From: Sulfurovum sp. bin170
Lineage (GTDB): Bacteria; Campylobacterota; Campylobacteria; Campylobacterales; Sulfurovaceae
NCBI RefSeq assembly: GCF_010892395.1
Contig: NZ_JAACKB010000058.1
Span: forward strand, 1 to 6,111
Length of the DNA stretch: 6,111 nucleotides
Reading direction: 5' to 3'
A program made the translations under genes and the position numbers. Of this stretch, positions 1 to 5,308 are shown piece after piece; position 1 is the stretch's first letter, and each line of letters opens with the position of its first letter. Under the pieces are notes generated by a model. The model had not been told where the DNA came from and ran no database searches. It saw only the letters and a list, made by a program, of their open reading frames with translations.

Positions 1-45
1 ATAGTTACCATTTTCTAAATCTAATATATTTTTATTGAAAAGCAT
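1..45 (-). CDS. Start of an unrecognised gene, cut by the window edge
   Basis: Only the first 15 codons are present, reading MLFNKNILDLENGNY, and the frame is still open at base 1. The start is well supported: AAGGAG lies at 56-51, five bases before the ATG at 45-43, and an extended -10 box lies just upstream at 80-72. The reading frame begins 41 bases after the toxin stop on the same strand, so it could be read through from the toxin-antitoxin operon, although it seems to have its own promoter. Fifteen residues are too few to assign a family, and I do not recognise the protein. Confidence 0.6.
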   Translation of the reverse strand, partial: MLFNKNILDLENGNY

Positions 46-71
46 TAAATCTCCTTCTCCGTTTTTCGTCT

Positions 72-80
72 ATTATATCA
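72..80 (-). promoter_or_regulatory. Extended -10 promoter box for the left-edge gene
   Basis: The minus strand reads TGATATAAT, a TGN extended -10 with a perfect TATAAT hexamer at 77-72. It would start a transcript near base 65, giving a leader of about 20 bases that carries the AAGGAG site. I see no good -35 hexamer, which is common in this phylum. The box lies just downstream of the toxin stop codon, between the two genes. The same TTATGATATAAT string recurs upstream of apt. Confidence 0.45.
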
Positions 81-86
81 TAAAAT

Positions 87-425
87 CTATAGCCCTAAAA
101 TCTCATTCAATCCCTCAATGACTTTAACAATCTCTGTATTTGAAGCTTCTCCAATTCTTTTACCAATGCGTTTAGTTGAGAGTGTTCGTATTTGAGAGAT
201 TTTTACCCAAGACTCTTTAGGCAACTCTTTTGAATCCAATTTTAGAGTCAATGGAAACCCAGCTTTCTGCTTTTTATTGGTTATGGCAACAGCGATAACT
301 GTACCTGAATATCTGTTAAATGCGTTGTCACTAAGAATCAAAATAGGTCTTAGACCTTGTTGTTCACGCCCAACTGTGGGATTGAGTTCTGCCCATCTTA
401 TCTCTCCTCTTAGTAGGTTTCCCAT
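87..425 (-). CDS. MazF/PemK-family endoribonuclease toxin of a type II toxin-antitoxin pair
   Basis: This 112-residue protein has the usual length and core motifs of MazF/PemK/ChpB toxins, which cut mRNA at short sequence sites and stop translation when freed from the antitoxin. The N-terminus carries the family signature at residues 7-32: GEIRWAELNPTVG, then EQQGLRPILILS. Arg26 in the RP motif and Thr49 in AITN correspond to the catalytic Arg29 and Thr52 of E. coli MazF. The segment SWVKISQIRTLS (72-83) matches the later conserved strand, and the C-terminus is a helix. All key parts seem intact, so the toxin should be active. Its ATG lies inside the end of the antitoxin gene (16-base overlap), preceded by GGAGG at 440-436 within the antitoxin reading frame, which suggests coupled translation from one mRNA. 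The family call is secure; which RNA sequence it cuts cannot be read from the sequence. Confidence 0.93.
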   Translation of the reverse strand: MGNLLRGEIRWAELNPTVGREQQGLRPILILSDNAFNRYSGTVIAVAITNKKQKAGFPLTLKLDSKELPKESWVKISQIRTLSTKRIGKRIGEASNTEIVKVIEGLNEILGL

Positions 426-652
426 TCTATAAAATCCTCCTCTATTCCCAAATCAGCAAAGTCTCTCTCCTCTTCCATTATCAACTTCTGACACTCTAGT
501 TCAAGTCTGGTTTTTTGAATACGAGACAACATATCTTTTACTGCATTATTGATAGCTTGGCTTCTATTTTGAAACAGACTATTTTTAACCAAATCATCTA
601 AAGTTTCAAGTAACATTTGGTCTATAGTTATTGCTATTTTTGCTCTTGTCAT
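410..652 (-). CDS. Ribbon-helix-helix antitoxin of the MazF-type pair
   Basis: This 80-residue protein lies directly upstream of the toxin and overlaps it, the classical antitoxin-first order. Residues 4-10 (AKIAITI) form the expected DNA-binding beta strand. Two helices follow (about 11-23 and 29-43, with NRSQAINNAV typical of the second), as in CopG/MazE-like RHH proteins. The C-terminal third is acidic (EEERDF, then EEDFIEWE, residues 60-78), as expected for the tail that wraps and blocks the toxin. As an RHH dimer it should also bind the operon's own promoter, and a 19-bp palindrome over the -10 box is a fitting target. The start is supported by AAGGAG at 664-659, six bases before the ATG. 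RHH antitoxins pair with several toxin families; the MazF pairing here comes from the neighbour gene. Confidence 0.88.
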   Translation of the reverse strand: MTRAKIAITIDQMLLETLDDLVKNSLFQNRSQAINNAVKDMLSRIQKTRLELECQKLIMEEERDFADLGIEEDFIEWETY

Positions 653-675
653 GATAAGCTCCTTATGGTTTATTG

Positions 676-694
676 GTATGATTATACATCATAC
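676..694. promoter_or_regulatory. Palindromic operator over the toxin-antitoxin promoter
   Basis: A perfect inverted repeat with 7-bp arms, GTATGAT and ATCATAC, separated by TATAC, covers the TATAAT box at 686-681. Its position would block RNA polymerase, and type II antitoxins with an RHH fold typically repress their own operons by binding such palindromes, often more tightly together with the toxin. The repeat is read directly from the sequence; its role as the antitoxin or antitoxin-toxin binding site is inferred. Confidence 0.65.
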
Positions 695-709
695 TTTTAA
701 ATATGTCAA
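681..709 (-). promoter_or_regulatory. Perfect-consensus sigma-70 promoter of the toxin-antitoxin operon
   Basis: On the minus strand TTGACA (709-704) is followed after exactly 17 bases by TATAAT (686-681). Both hexamers match the consensus fully and the spacing is optimal. Transcription would start near 674, leaving a leader of about 22 bases with a good AAGGAG site. The -35 box begins only two bases past the stop codon of the transglycosylase gene, so the operon has its own promoter although it follows a same-strand gene without a visible terminator. Such a strong promoter fits an operon held down by its own repressor. Confidence 0.85.
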
Positions 710-711
710 GC

Positions 712-2304
712 TTACCGAAACTTATCCGTCTCCAAAGGTTTGTCCAATATATCCAAAAAGGGAGTAAGTCTCGTCTTAACTCCAAGTATATTTAGATAGA
801 CAATATAGTTAGTTAGAACTTTTTTGCCATACTCTTTAGACTCCTCATAATCTATAAGCTCCATACTTAGATATGGTTCATACTCTCCTGTTTTAAAGAG
901 GTGACTGCTCTTTATGCTTCTTTTTGTAAATCCTATACCACCATTATAGCCATAGGCGATAAATAGTGGATGGTAGAGATAGGTAGTTAGATAGTCCAAG
1001 TGTTGATTGGCATAGCTTATGGCTGTGTATGGATTGAACATCTCATTTAGGTCAAGTTTCTCTCCACGCTCTTTTGCTAAATGTTTAATGAGAAATGGCA
1101 TGATTTGCATCATTCCAAGTGCATATGAAGTGGAGATAGAAGCAGGAACAAAACGGCTCTCTTGTTTTCCTAGAGCGTAGAGTAGGGCAACTCTATATCT
1201 ATCTGTACCTATCATTGCATCACGATATGGCATTGGGTAGTAGGGTTTTTTATAGCCTGATGCTTTCTCTTTTAGGTATGAGTAGATTCCCTCTGTGGCA
1301 TAGGAGTTGTATCTCTCTGCCAACCTGTCTATATTTTCAGGCTCTTTTGTCATAGCTATCTTTATCTTTTCCCAATCTATAGGGCTGTATGGGTCTATAT
1401 TTTCTACCAAGTGGAAACCTAGATTTGGAGTTATGACCTTTGGATATGGTCTTTTTAAAATATCTCTAGCACTAAGCGTATAGATATTAATCTGTTTACT
1501 TCCAATCAGATTATTTAGATAGCTTTTTCTTTTGGTAAGAAGATAGAGCCAAAAATCACACTGGTCGTGTTTTGATTGTGACTCTGTTTTGGTTCTAGCT
1601 ACGGTTAGATATTTACTTGCAATCTCTATCTCTGAAAATTCGATTGCATTGATGGCTAGTAAAAATGTACTTTTAAAGGATAGATTCTCTGTTATTGGTG
1701 TAAGCGTTAGAGATTTTTTTATATTTTGCAAAGAGTGTGTTGTAACTATCTTAAATATAGTCTGATTAAACTGCTTCTCTTTTGCCAACTCTTGGAGTTG
1801 CTCTTTTGATAATGGATGGTTGAACCACTTTTTTCTATATTTTGTCTCACAACCATTAAAGATATAAGATTGGGTTTTTGCTGTAACAGTTTTTAGAGCT
1901 TCAAATGGATTTGGGTCTGCCATAACCTTTAAGACATCAGAGTATTTTCCCTCTTTTTTAATTTTTCTATATAATCGTTTTAGACTTTTTCTACTTTTTT
2001 TGGCAGCTTTTGCAGGGTAAATAATATAGTTATTGGGGTCTTTCTGAGTTTTTGTTTTATGCTCTTCTTTTGGAAGATAACCAACTTTTTTACGAATAGC
2101 TTTTTTTAGTTTATGGCTTTTTCTCTTTGTCCATTCATATGCTTTTAGAGCCTCTTCTTTTGAAGTTTTTTTCTCTTGTAAAAAACGCCAAGTATAATAG
2201 TCTTTAGCTATACTTTGTGGCATTACCTCTATCTCTTTGAAAGTAAAAGAGTCTGCTTGTACTATTGTAAAAAATAGAAAAAATATAATGGTTAAACGAT
2301 GCAT
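712..2304 (-). CDS. slt: Secreted Slt-type lytic murein transglycosylase
   Basis: This 530-residue periplasmic enzyme should cleave the MurNAc-GlcNAc bond of peptidoglycan, leaving 1,6-anhydroMurNAc ends. Residues 1-17 form a Sec signal peptide with cleavage after VQA; there is no lipobox. A long helical region follows, as in the ring-shaped superhelical part of Slt proteins, with a very Lys/Arg-rich stretch at about 60-120 that may bind the wall. The catalytic domain is at the C-terminus (about 370-505). It contains GKQESRF with the likely catalytic Glu382, GMMQIMP (397-403), AYGYNGG (450-456) in place of the usual AYNAG, and the closing EESKEYGKKVLTNY (487-500). The length suits soluble Slt. 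Cys152 and Cys249 could form a disulfide. AGGAG sits six bases before the ATG. The gene is third in the gltX-yggT-slt block, an order I recall from H. pylori (HP0643-0645) and C. jejuni (Cj0845c-0843c). The function is firm; the exact cleavage mode (endo or exo) is not visible. Confidence 0.93.
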   Translation of the reverse strand: MHRLTIIFFLFFTIVQADSFTFKEIEVMPQSIAKDYYTWRFLQEKKTSKEEALKAYEWTKRKSHKLKKAIRKKVGYLPKEEHKTKTQKDPNNYIIYPAKAAKKSRKSLKRLYRKIKKEGKYSDVLKVMADPNPFEALKTVTAKTQSYIFNGCETKYRKKWFNHPLSKEQLQELAKEKQFNQTIFKIVTTHSLQNIKKSLTLTPITENLSFKSTFLLAINAIEFSEIEIASKYLTVARTKTESQSKHDQCDFWLYLLTKRKSYLNNLIGSKQINIYTLSARDILKRPYPKVITPNLGFHLVENIDPYSPIDWEKIKIAMTKEPENIDRLAERYNSYATEGIYSYLKEKASGYKKPYYPMPYRDAMIGTDRYRVALLYALGKQESRFVPASISTSYALGMMQIMPFLIKHLAKERGEKLDLNEMFNPYTAISYANQHLDYLTTYLYHPLFIAYGYNGGIGFTKRSIKSSHLFKTGEYEPYLSMELIDYEESKEYGKKVLTNYIVYLNILGVKTRLTPFLDILDKPLETDKFR

Positions 2305-2318
2305 TATACTCTCCTGAT

Positions 2319-2331
2319 ATTATAGATTATA
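2319..2331 (-). promoter_or_regulatory. Possible -10 boxes upstream of slt
   Basis: Two perfect TATAAT hexamers occur on the minus strand, at 2331-2326 and 2324-2319, about 15-25 bases before the slt ATG. The first would give a transcript start near 2319 and a short leader containing AGGAG. No convincing -35 box is present, and in AT-rich DNA such hexamers arise by chance. slt may be expressed separately from gltX-yggT, because repeat element A lies between them. Confidence 0.35.
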
Positions 2332-2348
2332 GGCATCCCCCTGCCTAT
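2329..2348. repeat. Short inverted repeat between repeat element A and slt
   Basis: ATAGGCA and TGCCTAT form a perfect 7-bp stem around a six-base loop, TCCCCC on the plus strand and GGGGGA on the minus strand. No U-run follows on either strand, so it is a poor intrinsic terminator. It partly overlaps a candidate -10 box for slt. The G-run in the loop could lie in the leader of any read-through transcript. I cannot assign a role. Confidence 0.4.
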
Positions 2349-2373
2349 GAAAGGGTCTTTGTTCAATAAATAA

Positions 2374-2470
2374 TTCGGGTGTAAACACGCCGATTCCGAA
2401 AATGCAGATTGCATATACGGAACCGATGGCTTTAGCCTCGTAATGTTCGGGACTAAAGTCTCCGATTCCA
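2374..2470 (-). repeat. Composite REP/BIME-like repeat, copy A (three hairpin units)
   Basis: This copy begins ten bases past the yggT stop and is inverted relative to copies B and C. It contains three units: minus at 2374-2397 (arms GTG/CAC), plus at 2419-2440 (arms GGC/GCC) and minus at 2446-2469 (arms GAC/GTC). Read on the minus strand, each unit has a GGAATCGG-like head, one unpaired base, an arm, a four-base loop TTTA, the matching arm and a CCG or TCG tail pairing with the head. Units 2419-2440 and 2446-2469 together fold into a long imperfect hairpin, and an ATGCA/TGCAT inverted repeat sits between the other two. The transcript of gltX-yggT would end in these hairpins, so the element might protect or terminate that mRNA. 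The repeat is seen directly; its origin as a REP-like mobile element is inferred. Confidence 0.88.
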
Positions 2471-2480
2471 AATGTATACT

Positions 2481-2756
2481 TTACATCATAATAGAACGCA
2501 TCATAAACATATCGATAAACTGTAGTCCAAGGATAATAACAATTGGTGATAGGTCAATCCCTGAAAATACTACAAACGGTATCTTTTGGCGAACAAAAGC
2601 AAAAGCTGGTTGAGTCAGACGATTAAGAATCTCAATAATAGGATTTCGTGGGTCAAGCTGTACAAATGATAGAACAGCAGAGATAATAACAACCCAAATG
2701 TATAGGGTGATAACCGAATGTAAAAGATGAACAATAGCAAAAATTAATGCACTCAT
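2481..2756 (-). CDS. yggT: YggT-family small integral membrane protein
   Basis: This 91-residue inner-membrane protein has two hydrophobic segments (about 4-32 and 67-86) joined by a conserved amphipathic stretch. Family marks are DPRNP (35-39), LTQPAF (47-52), RQKIPF (56-61) and GIDLSPIV (66-73). It is one single YGGT repeat, while E. coli YggT has two, and single-repeat forms are common in other bacteria. The family is linked to osmotic shock tolerance and to envelope or division functions, but no precise activity is established. Its ATG overlaps the gltX stop in an ATGA arrangement, so the two genes are translationally coupled, and slt follows beyond repeat copy A. The family call is secure; the cellular role here is unknown. 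Confidence 0.9.
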   Translation of the reverse strand: MSALIFAIVHLLHSVITLYIWVVIISAVLSFVQLDPRNPIIEILNRLTQPAFAFVRQKIPFVVFSGIDLSPIVIILGLQFIDMFMMRSIMM

Positions 2757-4063
2757 GATGCAACCTCCAAGATATAAGATTTGATTAGTGGATAGATTTC
2801 ACTCAGTTCAGGACCATTTTCGGCTCCTGTCAAGAGAATTCGTAGTGGTTTAAATAGATTTTTACCTTTGAGTCCACTCTCTTTGGTAATATGTTTTTTT
2901 AGTTGATTAAATGTCTGAAATGCAGGAGCTTCAGAGATGAGACTCTCTATCGTCCTCATCTGTTCACCCCACTCACCATCGAAGTTTTTAGGTTTGAAGA
3001 TAGGGCGAATTTTTGCCTCTAACTCATTGGTTGTACTGCACTCTTCAAGATAGAGTTTAGCCAATTTTCCTATATCTGCATCGGCAAATCCAAAGAGACC
3101 TGATAGCTGTTTATCATCCATCAGCTTTAGATGTTCACGATTGATAAATTGCAGTTTAGTAATATCAAATTTGGTAGCACTCTTAGATATAGTCTCCAAA
3201 TTAAACCACTCTATAGCTTCAGGTAGGGTAAATATCTCTTTTGGAGTTTTTGAGTTACCTAAAAGAATTAGATAGTTTAGGATGGCATCAGGAACAAACC
3301 CCTCTTCAAATAGCCACTTTACCGAACTAGCTTCATCTCTCTTACTCATCTTTTTAGCATCACTGTTTAATATAATAGGTAGATGAGCATATTTTGTATC
3401 TGAATCATAACCCAAAGCAGATTTGATATGCATCTGTTTAGGTGTATTAGTTAGGTGGTCTTCTCCACGAATGATAAAACTTATATTACTTAGCATATCA
3501 TCACACGCACAAGCGAAGTTATATGTCGGAGTGTTATCTGTTCGCATAATTACAAAACTATCAACCTCATTTGGAGCAGTTTTGATACTCCTCTTGATGA
3601 CATCATTATTGATGATATCTTGTTCAGGCTTTTTAAGACGAATAACAAACGGTTCGCCACTCTCTTTGAGCTTTTTGTAGTCATCGTTGGTCAAAATTTC
3701 ACATCTGTTGTTATAGCGATAGGCTATCCCATCTTTTTTGGCAATCTCTCTAGCCTCTTCCAAGTCTTGTTCTGTACATTTACAGATAAAAGCTCTCTCT
3801 TCTTGGAGTAGTCGTATAGCTAATTTTTGATGAATACCGAGGTGTTCACTCTGATGATAGACAGAGTTATGAGTGATAGCAAACTTCTCTAGTAGCATCA
3901 TAATCTCTGTATCTTTTCCCTCTATATTCCTCTTGGTATCACTGTCCTCTATACGAATAAGAAACTGTTCATTTTTCTGCTTGGCAACAATATAGTTTAA
4001 GATGGCAACCCGCAGGTTACCTATATCCATATCACCAGTTGGTGACGGGGCAAATCGAAGCAT
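2753..4063 (-). CDS. gltX: Glutamyl-tRNA synthetase, epsilon GluRS2-like, with altered HIGH motif
   Basis: This class I synthetase of 436 residues attaches glutamate to tRNA. The Rossmann fold begins at FAPSPTG (4-10). RIEDSD (37-42), PTYNFA (179-184), the IRGEDHLTNTPKQ segment (198-210) and KKMSKR (237-242, the KMSKS loop) are all present, followed by the helical anticodon-binding domain (about 300-436). Cys94, Cys96 and Cys121 have the spacing of the GluRS zinc site (CxC, 24 residues, C), but Ile123 replaces the fourth ligand. The main oddity is Asp13 where the family has the first His of HIGH: the codon is GAT (4027-4025) instead of CAT. The gene resembles the second GluRS of H. pylori, which makes Glu-tRNA(Gln) for amidation by GatCAB; another gltX is expected elsewhere in the genome. 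AGGAG lies five bases before the ATG. Family certain, activity and tRNA preference uncertain. Confidence 0.93.
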   Translation of the reverse strand: MLRFAPSPTGDMDIGNLRVAILNYIVAKQKNEQFLIRIEDSDTKRNIEGKDTEIMMLLEKFAITHNSVYHQSEHLGIHQKLAIRLLQEERAFICKCTEQDLEEAREIAKKDGIAYRYNNRCEILTNDDYKKLKESGEPFVIRLKKPEQDIINNDVIKRSIKTAPNEVDSFVIMRTDNTPTYNFACACDDMLSNISFIIRGEDHLTNTPKQMHIKSALGYDSDTKYAHLPIILNSDAKKMSKRDEASSVKWLFEEGFVPDAILNYLILLGNSKTPKEIFTLPEAIEWFNLETISKSATKFDITKLQFINREHLKLMDDKQLSGLFGFADADIGKLAKLYLEECSTTNELEAKIRPIFKPKNFDGEWGEQMRTIESLISEAPAFQTFNQLKKHITKESGLKGKNLFKPLRILLTGAENGPELSEIYPLIKSYILEVAS

Positions 4064-4090
4064 CTATTCTCCTGTAGTTTATTGGTTGTA

Positions 4091-4096
4091 ATTATA
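4091..4096 (-). promoter_or_regulatory. Candidate -10 box for gltX-yggT
   Basis: TATAAT reads on the minus strand at 4096-4091, about 28 bases before the gltX ATG, giving a likely start near 4084 and a leader of about 20 bases with AGGAG at 4073-4069. A second perfect TATAAT lies at 4131-4126, closer to repeat copy B. No strong -35 hexamer fits either box. Both lie in the divergent gap between gltX and the lipoprotein gene. Confidence 0.45.
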
Positions 4097-4140
4097 TTCT
4101 ATTTTTCTTTAGAGTTATTAAACTTATTATAAAACTCATC

Positions 4141-4244
4141 TGGAATCGGAGGCTTTAGCTCAATGCCAATGAATTAGCGAGGCTAAAGCCATCGTTTCCT
4201 TATATGCAATTTGCATTTTCGGAATCGGTGTGTTTACACCCGAA
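4141..4244 (+). repeat. Composite REP/BIME-like repeat, copy B
   Basis: This copy lies in the divergent region between gltX and the lipoprotein gene. Units are plus at 4142-4161 (degenerate tail), minus at 4178-4199 (arms GGC/GCC, perfect) and plus at 4221-4244 (arms GTG/CAC, bulge T). The 58-bp pair of units at 4142-4199 folds into one long hairpin with a loop containing AATGCCAATGAATT. ATGCAA-T-TTGCAT at 4204-4216 is a perfect inverted repeat between the second and third units. The right part, 4200-4244, matches copy C in direct orientation with few changes, but the 58-bp cassette matches copy C only when that is reverse-complemented. An open frame through this copy falsely extends the downstream gene. 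Confidence 0.9.
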
Positions 4245-4290
4245 TTTGCAAGAACTCTATTGATTATTCATTTGTTACACAATTATATGG

Positions 4291-4317
4291 TATTATTTCA
4301 AAAAAAATTATAAAGGA
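4291..4317 (+). promoter_or_regulatory. Candidate -10 box and ribosome site of the lipoprotein gene
   Basis: TATTAT at 4291-4296 is a five-of-six -10 box that would start a transcript near 4303. AAGGA at 4313-4317 is seven bases before the ATG at 4325 and decides the start. The -35 region is weak; TTGATT at 4260-4265 pairs better with TTATAT at 4283-4288, so the promoter box is uncertain while the ribosome site is firm. Confidence 0.45.
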
Positions 4318-4324
4318 AGATTTA

Positions 4325-5290
4325 ATGAAACAAATTCTTACAGCCTCTATCATATCCAGTATGATAATATTTAGTGGATGTGGTAGCACTGAAGGAGATG
4401 ATAATTTAGGGGTTTTAGATGATGATAAACCAAGAATTACTCTAACGGCAAACCCAGATACAGGAAGTACCGATATTGAACTGAGATTAGGAGATACCCA
4501 AATACCTGAATATGGATATATTGCAGAGGATGTTGTCGATGGTGATTTGTCAGTGGATGTCCAGAGAACTAACGATATAGATCTTACAAAAGTAGGAACA
4601 TATACTATTACATATTTTGTAGAGGATACTGATGGATATACAGATACCAAAACTAGAACGGTTACTATTGTAGCGAGTAACGACGATTATAGTAATGGTG
4701 ATTATAGTAACGATGAGTATAGTGATGATTTATCTACATATAATCCAAATGCAGAAGGAAATATTGACTTAGGAGAACAGATTGGTTCTAGTCAGGGTGC
4801 AGATTATGGAGCAGGCATTGATGGTTTTACAAGTTGGTACTATGATGTATGTAATCAAAATTTTAATGCATCACTCTATAATGCAGGTACAGGTAGTTAC
4901 AATGGTACAATAACTTGTTCCAATAATTTAAATAGTATAGATTTAACTCCAGTGAGTATATTTACAACTATTAATGGTCTTGATTTAAGTAATAATAACC
5001 TAACTTATATTGATTTTAGTGTGCTTGGACTTAATGAATCTACTAATAATACAAAAATATTAAAAAGTTTAGATCTTAGAACCAACAGTCTTAATACTCA
5101 AAACTTTGACCTTTTTAGACCACTGCATTATCTGAAAGATATTGATAAATTGTATATTGCAAATAATAATTTTAACTATACTTGTGATGATTTATATAAA
5201 CTTAGAACAGATAAAGAGCTTTTTAACAATGGAAGTCTCGATATAGATAGAGAGAGAGAACAAAATTGTCCAAGTCTACAAAATAAATAG
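4325..5290 (+). CDS. Lipoprotein with DUF5011 Ig-like domain and leucine-rich repeats
   Basis: This is a 321-residue exported protein. The first 18 residues form a lipoprotein signal peptide ending in the lipobox FSG before Cys19. Asp is not at the +2 position (Gly20), so outer-membrane sorting is plausible. Residues about 37-116 resemble a DUF5011/HYR-like beta-sandwich, with IAEDVVDGDLS (66-76), VGTYTITYFVED (90-101) and TRTVTIV (110-116). A Ser/Asp/Asn/Tyr linker with three 5-residue repeats follows (121-135). The C-terminal part holds about three leucine-rich repeats (202-285), with LDLSNNNLTYID, LDLRTNSL and LYIANNNF, closed by a Cys287...Cys315 segment that resembles an LRR cap; Cys176 and Cys198 may pair as an N-terminal cap. 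It probably binds a ligand or partner at the surface. The in-frame TTG at 4211 is rejected as start because it lies inside repeat copy B. No specific function can be assigned. Confidence 0.82.
   Translation: MKQILTASIISSMIIFSGCGSTEGDDNLGVLDDDKPRITLTANPDTGSTDIELRLGDTQIPEYGYIAEDVVDGDLSVDVQRTNDIDLTKVGTYTITYFVEDTDGYTDTKTRTVTIVASNDDYSNGDYSNDEYSDDLSTYNPNAEGNIDLGEQIGSSQGADYGAGIDGFTSWYYDVCNQNFNASLYNAGTGSYNGTITCSNNLNSIDLTPVSIFTTINGLDLSNNNLTYIDFSVLGLNESTNNTKILKSLDLRTNSLNTQNFDLFRPLHYLKDIDKLYIANNNFNYTCDDLYKLRTDKELFNNGSLDIDREREQNCPSLQNK
4685..4729 (+). repeat. Three tandem 15-bp repeats in the lipoprotein linker
   Basis: Three in-frame 15-base units encode DYSNG, DYSND and EYSDD. The core GATTATAGTAA is identical in the first two units and drifts in the third. 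Such units can gain or lose copies by slippage without breaking the frame, changing the length of the flexible linker between the Ig-like and leucine-rich domains. Confidence 0.7.
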
Positions 5291-5306
5291 GGTATTCCCT
5301 ATTTAT
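5283..5306. terminator. Bidirectional hairpin between convergent lipoprotein and apt genes
   Basis: ATAAATAGGG and CCCTATTTAT form a perfect 10-bp stem with a four-base loop TATT. It overlaps the lipoprotein TAG stop and ends two bases before the apt stop, so it can serve both converging transcripts. The U-tracts are weak on both sides, and the stem is AT-rich at its base, so termination efficiency is uncertain. The hairpin itself is read directly. Confidence 0.7.
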
Positions 5307-5308
5307 AT

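Noticed and set aside
410..425. Frameshift between antitoxin and toxin
   Set aside because: The 16-base overlap is a normal coupled arrangement: the antitoxin ends with an intact acidic tail and the toxin starts with a complete N-terminal motif and its own GGAGG site.
2374..2470. Insertion sequence or classical MITE with target duplications
   Set aside because: I could find no matching short direct repeats at the borders of copies A, B or C, and the inside is made of hairpin units and not of transposon ends.
3423..3811. Plus-strand open frames inside gltX (3423-3680 and 3620-3811)
   Set aside because: They lie antisense to a well-conserved synthetase coding region, have no recognisable domains and overlap each other; they are shadows of the real gene.
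4141..4244. Riboswitch or leader RNA for gltX or the lipoprotein gene
   Set aside because: The same structure occurs downstream of yggT and upstream of apt in different orientations, so it is a dispersed repeat and not a gene-specific leader. It also lies upstream of the likely transcript start of both flanking genes.
4211..4324. Longer start for the lipoprotein at an in-frame TTG
   Set aside because: The extra 38 codons translate repeat copy B and its flank, place the signal peptide internally and have no ribosome site. The ATG at 4325 has AAGGA at the right distance and gives a perfect lipoprotein signal.
4264..4650. Minus-strand open frame of 128 codons opposite the lipoprotein gene
   Set aside because: It is antisense to the signal peptide and Ig-like domain, Ser/Val-rich without a family pattern, and would run through the lipoprotein's promoter and ribosome site.
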